From contig NZ_FTMG01000006.1 of assembly GCF_900155965.1 (NCBI RefSeq), positions 186,001-250,000 of the forward strand: a stretch of DNA of 64,000 nucleotides, read 5' to 3'. Every line of letters begins with the position of its first letter. Within the stretch, counting starts at the first letter, position 1. The DNA comes from Mucilaginibacter lappiensis (GTDB lineage: Bacteria; Bacteroidota; Bacteroidia; Sphingobacteriales; Sphingobacteriaceae). Positions 1 through 8,162 of this stretch are shown one piece after another. Both the position numbers and the translations under genes were made by a program. The notes beneath the pieces were generated by a model. It made no database searches, was not told the DNA's origin, and worked only from the letters and a program-made list of their open reading frames with translations.

Positions 1-1033
1 AAAAAGGTACAATATAACAGGTAAATGTATTGGTACCGGCCGGCTCAATGATCTTGAACCAACTATATTTATGTTTAAAATCAACCACGTAAATAAAAAT
101 AGCATACATCACTAAGCTAATGCCTGTACAAATGAGCACCCATGAAGGGGTATCACGTGCTTTGGAAATACCACCACTAAAGTACCGTACAATAAAGCCC
201 ATGTTAAACATGATGATAGCGATCATGAACAGGGCAGCCCATAATAGTTTAAGCTCATTATTAGCTTTAAGCCGCATATAGAGTACGGATACAAACACGC
301 CCGACATGGTAAAGGCCTGCATGGCCCCGTTGCCGGCTATCCATACATATTTTTGCAGGGGAGCCAGGAAGTTGAGGAAGCCAAAGTGAAAATCGATGTT
401 AAAGAACATGAAGAATATCCATGCCGCTGCCTGGATCCATAAATATCCGCCTGAGTAATAGTATATCAGCGCACAAAGTAGGTATGCCCAGCCAATCAGT
501 CCCAGGATGCCCCACCACGTAAAATGCAGCCAGGTATGCCCCGGATCGCTGGTTTTATAGAGGATGGACATGGCCAGGAGCAACGCAATGCCAAAACCTT
601 GTAAAATGTACCGCTTAAGCTTGGAGGTGTCTTTACCGTAATCTAAAAAGATAAAGAAGAAGCTAAATGTAACCAGGCTTTCCCAAACGGGCTTGGGCAG
701 CAGTGTAGTAACCTCATTATAGGTTTCCATATTGGCGTGGTAAAAGCCAATGAACACCAATGCGAACGAGCGGCTCATGATGCGCCACAACTGTTTATAA
801 TCGCCGCTCTTTAACCTGTTTTGAAACGCAAATGGTATGGATAAACCTACGATAAATAAAAACGCAGGGAAAATAGTATCGGCTAAGCCTAAAGCATCAA
901 CGTTTTCGCCAGCATGTTTGAGCCAGTTTGGTGTATTTGGAATACCGTCGAGGTCATTCACAAATATCATCAGGAACATGGTTACCGCACGAAAAGCGTC
1001 AATGGACCGGACTCGACTAAAAAAATCATTCAT
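1..1033 (-). CDS. DUF5009 / heparan-alpha-glucosaminide N-acetyltransferase-like membrane protein (3' end outside window)
   Basis: The reading frame is open from the ATG at 1031-1033 to the left edge, giving at least 344 residues without the C-terminus. The protein begins MNDFFSRVRSIDAFRAVTMF and soon has the motif VNDLDGIPNTPNWLKHA, typical of the DUF5009 branch of the heparan-alpha-glucosaminide acetyltransferase (HGSNAT) superfamily. About eight hydrophobic segments follow (for example around residues 65-85, 115-135, 165-185 and 200-220), so it is a polytopic inner-membrane protein. Family members are thought to move acetyl groups across the membrane onto sugars; the substrate here is unknown. 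It is transcribed away from the window and is separated from pdxA, on the same strand, by about 80 bases. Confidence 0.8.
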   Translation of the reverse strand, partial: MNDFFSRVRSIDAFRAVTMFLMIFVNDLDGIPNTPNWLKHAGENVDALGLADTIFPAFLFIVGLSIPFAFQNRLKSGDYKQLWRIMSRSFALVFIGFYHANMETYNEVTTLLPKPVWESLVTFSFFFIFLDYGKDTSKLKRYILQGFGIALLLAMSILYKTSDPGHTWLHFTWWGILGLIGWAYLLCALIYYYSGGYLWIQAAAWIFFMFFNIDFHFGFLNFLAPLQKYVWIAGNGAMQAFTMSGVFVSVLYMRLKANNELKLLWAALFMIAIIMFNMGFIVRYFSGGISKARDTPSWVLICTGISLVMYAIFIYVVDFKHKYSWFKIIEPAGTNTFTCYIVPF

Positions 1034-1115
1034 TAAAGTGGTAAATGCGATAACTAAGCAAATGTTTTAATCTAACGTTAATTAAATTGAAACATTATTA
1101 TTACAGACCGGATAT

Positions 1116-2171
1116 TTAATCTCTGTCGCGGCTCAGTTTGGTAAATACCAATGGATTTTCATTTAGCTCCAGGGTTTCACGGCGATGTTTCACAATATGT
1201 ATAGCCGTAAACAGCGCCTCGCGGAAGGAGATTTCCGAAGCCTGATTCTTACCGGCTATGTCATAAGCGGTACCATGATCGGGCGAAGTGCGAACGAAGT
1301 TTAAACCAGCGGTAAAATTAACTCCCGATTCAAAAGCTATTTGCTTAAAAGGAATAAGTCCCTGGTCATGATACATGGCCAGTACAGCGTCAAATTGTAA
1401 ATAAGTTCCGTTGGCAAAAAAACCATCGGCCGAGTATGGGCCAAAGGCCATGATGTCATTATTGCGGGCCTCTTCAATGGCCGGTATGATCACTTCTTTT
1501 TCCTCGCTGCCGATCAGGCCGTTATCACTGGCATGGGGGTTAAGACCCAGCACCGCGATTTTTGGTTTGCGTATCCAGAAATCATTTTGCAGGCTTTGGT
1601 TCATCAGCTTAAGCTTAGCCAGTATTTTTTCGCCGGTAATGCTTTCTGATACTTTACTGATAGGGATATGTCCGGTTACAACGCCAACCCGCAGGGTATC
1701 GCTCACCAGAAACATCAGCGATTCGGCCGCGCCATCGCGCTGTTGTAAATATTCCGTATGACCCGGAAAATTAAACTGATCGCTTTGTATGTTGTCTTTA
1801 TTGATAGGTGCTGTGATCAGGGCATCGATATAACCCTCTTTCAGGTCAAAAGTTGCACGCTCCAAAGAGATAAAGGCGTATTTGCCACCGGCCTCAGTAA
1901 CCTGGCCCATTTCAATTTTCACATCTTCTTCCCAGCAATTGATCATGTTGGGTTTTTTGGGTTGCGATTGTGACGGATCGTTAATAACATGAAAATTAAG
2001 CTCATTAACCTGGGTTGCACGGCGGTGAAACGAGGCAACCTTGGTATGCCCGTAAACAATGGGGGTACAATAATCGTAAATGCGGGCATCCGCCAGTGTT
2101 TTGATAATTATTTCTAATCCAATGCCATTTACATCACCTATGCTTATCCCTACTTTAATTTTTTCGCTCAT
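1116..2171 (-). CDS. pdxA: 4-hydroxythreonine-4-phosphate dehydrogenase PdxA
   Basis: PdxA oxidises 4-phosphohydroxy-L-threonine with NAD in the DXP-dependent pathway to pyridoxal 5'-phosphate. The protein is 351 residues, the usual family length. It starts MSEKIKVGISIGDVNGIG, the standard PdxA N-terminus, so the ATG at 2169-2171 is preferred over one nine codons upstream. The metal-binding histidines lie in FPGHTEYL, NPHAS and AMYHDQGLIPFK, and the C-terminal signature RTSPDHGTAYDIAG is present. It is divergent from rsmA, an arrangement that recalls the enterobacterial pdxA-ksgA linkage, though there the genes are co-directional. Confidence 0.96.
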   Translation of the reverse strand: MSEKIKVGISIGDVNGIGLEIIIKTLADARIYDYCTPIVYGHTKVASFHRRATQVNELNFHVINDPSQSQPKKPNMINCWEEDVKIEMGQVTEAGGKYAFISLERATFDLKEGYIDALITAPINKDNIQSDQFNFPGHTEYLQQRDGAAESLMFLVSDTLRVGVVTGHIPISKVSESITGEKILAKLKLMNQSLQNDFWIRKPKIAVLGLNPHASDNGLIGSEEKEVIIPAIEEARNNDIMAFGPYSADGFFANGTYLQFDAVLAMYHDQGLIPFKQIAFESGVNFTAGLNFVRTSPDHGTAYDIAGKNQASEISFREALFTAIHIVKHRRETLELNENPLVFTKLSRDRD

Positions 2172-2402
2172 GTTATTATGTATGATTACACGGATCATTC
2201 ATTGATTTCATCGATTTTGGGATGATTTCACTGATGATGATCTGTGATTATTTTCGTTAATAATTCGTGGCTCAGACCTTCCCTTTTGCCCTTAACCTTT
2301 CGCCTTTTACTTCGTTTTTTTACTGCAAATAAAAGATTTTAAGCTTATAGTTCCCGAATAAAGCACAAATATGCCTTAATTTGCTCAAATATTTGATTAA
2401 TA

Positions 2403-3191
2403 ATGACGTTGGTAAGGGCAAAAAAACATTTAGGGCAACATTTTCTTACAGATAAAAATATCGCGGCCAAAATTGTGGACAGCCTGAAACCCGATGGCCG
2501 TTACAACCACGTATTGGAAGTTGGCCCGGGTATGGGTATCCTGTCCGACTTTTTATTGCAGAAACCGGAGTATGAAACATCCCTCATAGATATTGATGAG
2601 GAATCATATCAGTATCTGCAAAAAAAATACCCCCAGCTGGGCAATCGCCTCATTAATGCCGACTTTCTGGAGATGGATTTTAAAGGCGTATTTAACGGGT
2701 CGCTGGCTATTATTGGTAATTTCCCCTATAATATATCCTCCCAGATATTATTTAAAGTGCTCGACAACCGCCAGCAGGTGGTTGAGGTAGTGGGCATGTT
2801 CCAGAAGGAAGTGGCCGAACGCTGCGCCGCCAAAGCAGGTAGCAAGGAATATGGCATCCTAAGTGTATTTTTACAGGCCTATTACAAGGTTGAGTACTTA
2901 TTTACCGTAAAAGCCGGTGTGTTTAACCCGCCACCCAAGGTACTTTCGGCAGTGATCAGGCTGACGCGGAATAGTGCGGAGGGGCTGGATTGCGACGAGA
3001 AGCTGTTTTGGCAAATTGTAAAGGCGGGTTTTAACCAGCGCCGCAAAACCCTGCGTAATGCCATATCATCATTGATCAACAAAGAACAAATGACCGGTAA
3101 TGCGACCCTCGACCTACGGGCCGAACGCCTCACCGTTGCCGATTTTGTAAAACTCACCAACGAAGTAGCGGCTGGCAGAAGTCCCCAATAA
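2403..3191 (+). CDS. rsmA: 16S rRNA (adenine1518-N6/adenine1519-N6)-dimethyltransferase RsmA (KsgA)
   Basis: RsmA dimethylates two adjacent adenosines in the 3' hairpin of 16S rRNA late in small-subunit assembly, using S-adenosylmethionine. The 262 residues show the family start KKHLGQHFL (residues 7-15), the SAM-binding loop LEVGPGMG (38-45), the acidic strand LIDID (61-65) and the catalytic NFPY motif (106-109). The C-terminal helical domain contains the FNPPPKV segment typical of KsgA. The ATG at 2403 is the only sensible start. No gene follows on this strand; a strong hairpin at 3420-3452 is probably its terminator. Confidence 0.97.
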   Translation: MTLVRAKKHLGQHFLTDKNIAAKIVDSLKPDGRYNHVLEVGPGMGILSDFLLQKPEYETSLIDIDEESYQYLQKKYPQLGNRLINADFLEMDFKGVFNGSLAIIGNFPYNISSQILFKVLDNRQQVVEVVGMFQKEVAERCAAKAGSKEYGILSVFLQAYYKVEYLFTVKAGVFNPPPKVLSAVIRLTRNSAEGLDCDEKLFWQIVKAGFNQRRKTLRNAISSLINKEQMTGNATLDLRAERLTVADFVKLTNEVAAGRSPQ

Positions 3192-3395
3192 AAATTTATC
3201 CAAAAACTTTTTAAACCTTAGATTTTAACACTTTTCGTATCGAAATTGGGGCAAAAACGGCTTAAAAACGCTCGGAAAATCTCCATTTTAACACTTTTTA
3301 ACAAATTCTGCTACGATTTTAACGTGTTTTTAAAACTTTAAAAAGTACTAATATATTGATATTAAAATAACTACGCGCCAAACGCGTCGGTTTTT

Positions 3396-3424
3396 GGCCT
3401 GGTTTGCTCTTAACTAAACAGGCC
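3396..3424 (+). promoter_or_regulatory. Possible anti-terminator hairpin overlapping the downstream terminator
   Basis: GGCCTG at 3396-3401 can pair with CAGGCC at 3419-3424, and the flanking TTT and AAA extend the stem past a bulged G. This hairpin shares AGGCC (3420-3424) with the 5' arm of the terminator at 3420-3452, so the two structures exclude each other. This is the geometry of an attenuator or of a small RNA with alternative folds. Function is inference only. Confidence 0.3.
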
Positions 3425-3458
3425 GGTTTCCTTTTTATTAGGAAACCGGCCTGCCGTT
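3420..3458 (+). terminator. Intrinsic terminator, 12-bp perfect stem
   Basis: AGGCCGGTTTCC at 3420-3431 pairs perfectly with GGAAACCGGCCT at 3441-3452 across a 9-base loop, followed by GCCGTTTTT. It most likely ends transcription from rsmA, or a small RNA in the 3' flank of rsmA. On the other strand it could also stop read-through from the EcsC-like gene. Confidence 0.8.
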
Positions 3459-3635
3459 TTTATAAATATACCAAAATTTTGGCGGATTATCAAATGAACA
3501 ATACTGTAAGCATTATACCTTGAGTGGCATACCTATGGCATGCGAGATACTTATCTTTTGTTGACTACAAAGGTTTTACCCCTACGGAGTATCTTTCTTT
3601 AATTTTATAGCAGTATATGTTCCCCCTTTAGCGGA

Positions 3636-4196
3636 TTAGTCAATGGGGATCACTACCGGGTTATCTTGCATTTTTTTAACCATTTCGCCCATGCGTTTAA
3701 TGAACAGGTAATTGGCAGTACCTCCAATTACAGCGCCTACCACAGGTATCATTCTTTCGGCGGTGCGGGTGCCCAGTACCATCAGGAATTTTTCGGCAAT
3801 GCCCTCCATCATGGTTTTGGATATGGCTACGCCAGCCTCCACTCTTAACGAAGTGGCAACCAGACCCATAAAATCATTAAATTCAATTTGGTAACTGCCC
3901 TTATTATAATACATAACAGCCATGGTTACCCTGAACTGCTGGGTAATAAGGTTAGCAAAGTCAATGGGCATACCTGCTATCAGCGTAATCATACCGCCAC
4001 TACCGGCTACAGCACCCGAACCGGCTGCCATAAGTGCGCATTGGTTTATAAACTTATCCAACCCCATGGTATCTACACCTTTCTTTATCTTGAGCTGATC
4101 TATATGGACAAATATCTGTTTAAAGCCACTATCGGCCAATTTTTCGGCCTGGTGTTTTATATCAGCGCCCAGTTTTTTTATTTTGATTAATTTCAT
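3636..4196 (-). CDS. EcsC-like protein
   Basis: A 186-residue protein with Gly/Ala-rich hydrophobic stretches (AAGSGAVAGSGGMITLIAGM near residues 55-75 and MIPVVGAVIGGTANYLFIKR near 150-168) separated by amphipathic helices. This layout fits the EcsC family, small proteins thought to associate peripherally or through hairpins with membranes. No catalytic motif is visible and the role is not established; EcsC of Bacillus is encoded with an ABC transporter, which is absent here. It stands alone between two unrelated genes. Family assignment is moderate and by pattern only. Confidence 0.6.
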   Translation of the reverse strand: MKLIKIKKLGADIKHQAEKLADSGFKQIFVHIDQLKIKKGVDTMGLDKFINQCALMAAGSGAVAGSGGMITLIAGMPIDFANLITQQFRVTMAVMYYNKGSYQIEFNDFMGLVATSLRVEAGVAISKTMMEGIAEKFLMVLGTRTAERMIPVVGAVIGGTANYLFIKRMGEMVKKMQDNPVVIPID

Positions 4197-4325
4197 GTCT
4201 GTAATTACTTTTAAGTTGGGAGTATGGAGCTATAAGTAAAAAAACTCCCTATTTAATACTCAGGACTTTAGACTTATAAAGCCATTCCCGTGCCAATTTA
4301 TAAAGGCATGCAAAATGGCAGACTA

Positions 4326-5042
4326 TTATTTGGATGTTATTACTTCGCCTTTGTCATTCAGCGTTTCTATAACCGGCTGGTTTTGGGAATTGATATAAAT
4401 TTTCAGCCGGGGCTTGCCTTTATCATCCCGCAAAAACAAGCCTACCTCGCCTTTGGTGTTTTTGCCTACAAAAAGCCGCTCGGCGGTTATTACTCCCGGT
4501 TGCTGTAGCTTTTTGATGCCGGCATTGTAGGCTGCTGTATCCTTTAGTTTCTTCAGCGAATCTATATTGGCCATTACCTTGGTTGAGGGATAATTATCGT
4601 ATTTATCCCACAGTTTAAAGCCATAGCTGCGTTGCATGGTTTTACCCTCGTTATACTGATTATATTGTAACTGCATGATCTGATCGTTCAGGTATTGATC
4701 AATAGAATAAACCATACCGGCGCCCTTTTTGTTGCCATCGTACACCAGTCCGCCGCATTCGTCGCCATCATCATTAAAAAATATCATACCGGCAGGGCGG
4801 TCACGTTTGGGTAGCTCTTTACCCCCGAGGGTTCCCGGGTGCTGACGGTCGTGATTACTGATGGCCATACGGATCTGGCCATTAGCATCAACAATATCGA
4901 TACGTTCGGCGGTGATATGTTTAAAATGTTCGTTGTCGCTATTGTTCTGTCTGAACGCTGTTACTATTAATGCCAATACCAGCATGGTTAAAATACCTGA
5001 GTATATTTTTAACGCCTTCATTTGTTTCTGTAAGTTTTCCAT
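4326..5042 (-). CDS. Uncharacterised membrane-anchored protein
   Basis: 238 residues starting MENLQKQMKALKIYSGIL, with one N-terminal transmembrane helix at about residues 12-30 and the rest predicted outside the cytoplasm. Two similar blocks occur: near residue 45, ERIDIVDANGQIRMAIS, and near residue 188, ERLFVGKNTKGEVGLFLRD followed by KGKPRLKIYI. They look like repeated beta-hairpin units. No enzyme motif is recognised. Similar anchored proteins occur widely in Bacteroidota without known function. Confidence 0.7.
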   Translation of the reverse strand: MENLQKQMKALKIYSGILTMLVLALIVTAFRQNNSDNEHFKHITAERIDIVDANGQIRMAISNHDRQHPGTLGGKELPKRDRPAGMIFFNDDGDECGGLVYDGNKKGAGMVYSIDQYLNDQIMQLQYNQYNEGKTMQRSYGFKLWDKYDNYPSTKVMANIDSLKKLKDTAAYNAGIKKLQQPGVITAERLFVGKNTKGEVGLFLRDDKGKPRLKIYINSQNQPVIETLNDKGEVITSK

Positions 5043-5245
5043 AATTGAGATTTGTTGCTAAACAAATATATTTAAATGCGGGCGAAACGACTCCCACAAT
5101 CTGCGCAAGTATAAAGAGTGGGCAAAGTCTTTAAAAAACAGCGTCATTGCGAAAATAAAGTGTTCAAACCCTAAAATATATTCAAACTGTAAAAATCAAG
5201 GATACAATAAATAGCTAATGGCTAATAATAGGAGGTTTTGTAGAT

Positions 5246-6193
5246 TTGCCCTTTCCTAATATTGCGAAATTGAAAAATAACATTCTTATTGTTGACGATG
5301 TGCACCCCATATTTATGGAGATGGCCACCACCAAAGGTTACCAGTGCGATTACAAACCACTGATCAAAGCCGATGAGGCTTTGCAGATCATTGGCGACTA
5401 TGCCGGCTTGGTGATCCGCTCCAAATTCAGGGTTGATAAACAAGTGATAAATATGGGAACCAACCTGCGTTTTGTGGCGCGCGCCGGCGCCGGTATGGAT
5501 AATATTGACGAGGCTTACGCTGCCGAAAAAGGTATCAGCCTAATCAACGCGCCTGAAGGCAACTCCGATGCTGTTGGCGAACATGCCATTGGTTTGCTGC
5601 TATCGTTGATGAATAATTTAAATAAAGGCGATGCCGAGATACGCGGCGGCAGCTGGCAACGCGAAGCCAATCGCGGATTTGAACTCAAAGGTAAAACCGT
5701 TGGTATTATTGGTTATGGGCACATGGGGCATAGCTTCGCCCGTAAACTATCTGGTTTCCAGGTAGAGGTAATTGCTTATGATAAATACAAAACCGGCTTT
5801 AGCGATCGCTACGCCCGCGAAGTAAGCATGGAGGATATCGTGAAACATAGCGATGTATTGAGTCTGCATATACCGCTTACGCCCGAAACAAACGGACTGG
5901 TGGATGATGAATATCTTTTCCACTTTAAAAAGCCTATATTTTTTATCAATACCTCGCGCGGTAAAACCGCTAAAGTGAGTGCCGTACTGAACGCTATTAA
6001 GCAGGGCAAAATACTGGGTGCTGGCTTAGATGTGCTGGAAGTAGAAAAATTCCCGGCCCTGGCCGAGCAGGTATGGTTTGATGAATTGCGCCAAAGCGGC
6101 CGGGTGCTACTGAGCCCCCACGTTGCCGGCTGGACATTTGACTCGTACCGCAAAATAAGCGAGGTAATGGCAGAGAAATTGGCTGCGGTATAA
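5246..6193 (+). CDS. D-2-hydroxyacid dehydrogenase, phosphoglycerate-dehydrogenase-like
   Basis: An NAD-dependent D-2-hydroxyacid dehydrogenase of 315 residues. The Rossmann loop is GIIGYGHMGHSFA (around residue 153). The catalytic triad lies in NTSRG (Arg), DVLEVEKFP (Glu) and SPHVAGWT (His). It lacks the C-terminal ACT domain of regulated SerA enzymes, so 3-phosphoglycerate is a likely but unproven substrate. The chosen start is TTG at 5246: a clear AGGAGG lies at 5230-5235 at normal spacing, and the N-terminal strand NNILIVDD would be lost at the first in-frame ATG. A Shine-Dalgarno this good is uncommon in this phylum. Confidence 0.88.
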   Translation: MPFPNIAKLKNNILIVDDVHPIFMEMATTKGYQCDYKPLIKADEALQIIGDYAGLVIRSKFRVDKQVINMGTNLRFVARAGAGMDNIDEAYAAEKGISLINAPEGNSDAVGEHAIGLLLSLMNNLNKGDAEIRGGSWQREANRGFELKGKTVGIIGYGHMGHSFARKLSGFQVEVIAYDKYKTGFSDRYAREVSMEDIVKHSDVLSLHIPLTPETNGLVDDEYLFHFKKPIFFINTSRGKTAKVSAVLNAIKQGKILGAGLDVLEVEKFPALAEQVWFDELRQSGRVLLSPHVAGWTFDSYRKISEVMAEKLAAV

Positions 6194-6196
6194 TAA

Positions 6197-6285
6197 TGTG
6201 TAGATTTTAAATGTGCAAATATGCAGATGAGAAAGAGCATTATTAATCATCTGCACATTTAAAATCTGCACATCTGCACATCAAA
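6197..6285. repeat. Imperfect long inverted repeat of short words
   Basis: The sequence after the dehydrogenase contains GTAGATTTTAAATGTGCA and, about 55 bases later, TGCACATTTAAAATCTGCAC, which pair almost throughout. It can form a long AT-rich hairpin in the transcript. Several other intergenic gaps in the window hold hairpins of the same style. Confidence 0.6.
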
Positions 6286-6290
6286 TAAAT

Positions 6291-6322
6291 TTGGATATTA
6301 AAATTTAAATAACTTATCTTCG
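6291..6322 (+). promoter_or_regulatory. Candidate Bacteroidota promoter upstream of the greA-side hairpin
   Basis: TTG at 6291-6293 is followed after 21 bases by TATCTTCG at 6315-6322, one base from the TAnnTTTG consensus of the Bacteroidota primary sigma factor. It would start transcription just before the hairpin at 6336-6369. One mismatch and no second evidence keep this tentative. Confidence 0.35.
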
Positions 6323-6335
6323 TTAAATACAAAAG

Positions 6336-6378
6336 CAAGACTATGTAGGCTCGGGCCCATGTAGTCTTGTTTGTTTTT
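6336..6378 (+). terminator. Intrinsic terminator or leader hairpin before greA
   Basis: CAAGACTA at 6336-6343 pairs with TAGTCTTG at 6362-6369. The stem extends through wobble and A-U pairs to an inner GGC/GCC helix with loop TCGG, and is followed by TTTGTTTTT. It has the form of a strong intrinsic terminator for the dehydrogenase transcript. Because a candidate promoter lies just upstream, it might instead act as an attenuator or produce a short RNA ahead of greA. Confidence 0.7.
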
Positions 6379-6460
6379 AGAGTCATTGCGTCCTTCTTAA
6401 AACAAGGGGGGCGGTTTTTTTTGGATGACCAACAGAATACACATTTAATAATTTAATGTT

Positions 6461-6934
6461 ATGGCAGAGGTATCATACTTTACCAAAGATGGTTTAGAGA
6501 AATTAAAGGAAGAATTACAACGATTAAAAACAACCGGACGCTCGGATATATCAAAAGCTATAGCCGAGGCACGAGATAAAGGTGACCTTTCTGAGAACGC
6601 GGAATACGATGCCGCAAAAGAAGCACAGGGTTTGCACGAAGCTAAAATAGCGCAGATGCAGGAAACCCTGGCTAACGCCCGATTGCTTGATGAGTCGAAA
6701 CTGGATGTATCAAAAGTATTGGCATTATCTATCGTAAAGATCAAAAATCTTAAAAACGGCACTACCATGAGCTACCAGCTGGTAGCTGAAAGCGAAGCTG
6801 ATATGAAAGCCGGTAAAATATCGGTAACATCGCCTATTGCTAAAGGCTTGCTGGGTAAAAAGGTTGGTGAAACAACAGAGATCACCGTACCTGCCGGCGT
6901 AATTGAATTTGAGATACTGGAGATCAATAGGTAA
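6461..6934 (+). CDS. greA: Transcription elongation factor GreA
   Basis: GreA inserts its N-terminal coiled coil into the secondary channel of RNA polymerase and stimulates cleavage of backtracked RNA. The 157-residue length is standard. The coiled-coil tip carries the acidic signature GDLSENAEYDAAKE (about residues 41-54), and the C-terminal FKBP-like domain contains ISVTSPIAKGLLGKKVGE. The start MAEVSYFTKDGLEKL is typical. The HIT-protein gene follows 97 bases downstream on the same strand, a neighbourhood often seen in this phylum. Confidence 0.97.
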   Translation: MAEVSYFTKDGLEKLKEELQRLKTTGRSDISKAIAEARDKGDLSENAEYDAAKEAQGLHEAKIAQMQETLANARLLDESKLDVSKVLALSIVKIKNLKNGTTMSYQLVAESEADMKAGKISVTSPIAKGLLGKKVGETTEITVPAGVIEFEILEINR

Positions 6935-6935
6935 G

Positions 6936-7029
6936 GTGAATGGTTGATTAGGTGAGTGGTTTTTTAAGTTTTAAAAGCCCTTAAACCAATCAACCGCCCA
7001 CTTAATCAACTTAATAAACCACTCATCAA
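6936..7029. repeat. Imperfect inverted repeat between greA and the HIT gene
   Basis: Words such as GGTTGATTAGGTGAGTGG near 6951 are answered by CCACTTAATCAAC and CCACTCATCAATC near 6991-7030, so the gap can fold into a long interrupted hairpin. It reaches to the base before the next start codon. No terminator U-tract follows. Confidence 0.5.
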
Positions 7030-7031
7030 TC

Positions 7032-7427
7032 ATGAGCATTTTTTCAAAAATAATAGCGGGAGAAATCCCTGCGCATGTAGTAGCTGAAAGTAATGAGTTT
7101 TTGGCTTTTCTGGATATTAGTCCGCTGGCCGAAGGGCATGTGCTGGTAATACCCAAAAAAGAGGTTGACTATATATTTGACCTGGACGACGAAACCTATA
7201 CCGGGCTACATATTTTCGCGAAAATTGTGGCAACAGGGCTCAAAAAGGCTATCCCCTGTAAAAAAGTTGGCGTGGCGGTGATTGGTTTAGAAGTGCCCCA
7301 TGCCCACATCCACCTGATACCCATGAACCGGGTTGACGACATGAATTTTGCCCGTCCCAAATTAAGCTTTACTCCCGAAGAATTGAGCGCTACCAAAGAA
7401 AAGATCAAGGCCGCGTTGCGGGACTGA
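7032..7427 (+). CDS. HIT family nucleotide-binding protein (HINT-like)
   Basis: A 131-residue histidine-triad protein. The catalytic motif HAHIHLIPM sits near residue 97, and the N-terminal segment SIFSKIIAGEIPAHVVAES is the standard HINT/PKCI opening. Such enzymes hydrolyse nucleoside phosphoramidates and acyl-adenylates; the physiological substrate is unknown. It probably shares a transcript with greA. The ATG at 7032 directly follows a hairpin-rich gap. Confidence 0.93.
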   Translation: MSIFSKIIAGEIPAHVVAESNEFLAFLDISPLAEGHVLVIPKKEVDYIFDLDDETYTGLHIFAKIVATGLKKAIPCKKVGVAVIGLEVPHAHIHLIPMNRVDDMNFARPKLSFTPEELSATKEKIKAALRD

Positions 7428-7456
7428 GTTACTGTATAGATGTGCAGATAAAAACA

Positions 7457-7540
7457 TTTGTCATTCTGAGCGAAGCGAAGAATCTGATCTACAAGATACA
7501 AGTCAGCTAATAGATCCTTCGCTCCGCTCAGGATGACAAA
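7457..7540. repeat. REP-like dispersed inverted repeat (GTCATTCTGAGCGAAGCGAAG type)
   Basis: TTTGTCATTCTGAGCGAAGC (from 7457) and its near-perfect inverse GCTCCGCTCAGGATGACAAA (ending 7540) face each other across about 25 bases. This word is a familiar interspersed intergenic repeat in Bacteroidota and other bacteria. Here it lies downstream of the HIT gene and may act as a transcript-end hairpin. Related elements occur at 16795, 19304, 45263-45410, 45757 and 55366. Confidence 0.8.
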
Positions 7541-7586
7541 CTTTTATAATCAAATTTAATCTACCCTGCGCTAATCTCTCGAAAAC

Positions 7587-8162
7587 CTGAAATTATCAAA
7601 GATAAACTCACTGACAGCAGGCGAATTTCAAATTGACATTTTTCCTGATCCTGATTTTCAGCCCGACTCAACAGCTAATGTTCATGAGTATAACGCCGTT
7701 TATGTTAATGAAGAGGGTTATCAATCTACATCAGCTTTTGGAATAAAGATTTATAAGGAGGGCTCACTTTTGAATAGTGCACTTATTGGTGCATCCGGCG
7801 GAGGTACGGCAATTCATGCAACCGGAATGATCGTTGAACCTGAAAAATTGGTGATCTGTTGCTCTGACAGTGTATTTTGCATGGCTATACCAACCTTATT
7901 GTTACAGTGGAAAACAAAAGGAGATTTTGCTACCTGTTTTGAAGTATTCAAATACAAATCAGACTACATTGTTCATGGTGAAGTGGAGATCAGTCGTTTA
8001 AGCACAGATGGGGATATCATTTGGCAGCAGAGCGGTGCAGATATTTTTGTAACGCTAGATAGCAATGAGGCTGAATTTATTATTACTGACGATTACATTT
8101 TAGCTACCGACTGGGAAAACAGAAAATATAAGTTCGATTTTGACGGAAACGTTATTCGATAA
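7587..8162 (+). CDS. Uncharacterised protein without a canonical start codon
   Basis: An in-frame run from after the TAA at 7572-7574 to 8162 encodes a coherent protein of about 191 residues, with strands such as GEFQIDIFPDPDF and EFIITDDYILATDW. It has no ATG, GTG or TTG before the TTG at 7770, which would cut off a third of a well-formed domain. The codon where a start would sit is CTG at 7587 (CTG AAA TTA TCA AAG). Either CTG is used, or the start was lost by point mutation and this is a young pseudogene. No known family is recognised; the fold looks all-beta and cytoplasmic. Confidence 0.55.
   Translation: MKLSKINSLTAGEFQIDIFPDPDFQPDSTANVHEYNAVYVNEEGYQSTSAFGIKIYKEGSLLNSALIGASGGGTAIHATGMIVEPEKLVICCSDSVFCMAIPTLLLQWKTKGDFATCFEVFKYKSDYIVHGEVEISRLSTDGDIIWQQSGADIFVTLDSNEAEFIITDDYILATDWENRKYKFDFDGNVIR

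Larger units (their letters stand above)
3192..3635. other. Gene-free 444-base interval with direct repeats and a strong terminator
   Basis: No credible coding frame is visible. The left half carries three copies of a TTTTAACAC/GTG-TTTT word (near 3220, 3287 and 3316) in AT-rich sequence. The middle holds a possible structured RNA ending in the terminator at 3420-3452 (see separate entries). The right part contains short words such as ACCCCTACGGAGTATC that resemble intergenic repeats of this phylum. Confidence 0.5.

Noticed and set aside
837..1070. Plus-strand ORF of 77 residues
   Set aside because: It lies opposite the well-supported DUF5009 gene, and its low-complexity Ser/Ala/Lys content is that of an antisense shadow.
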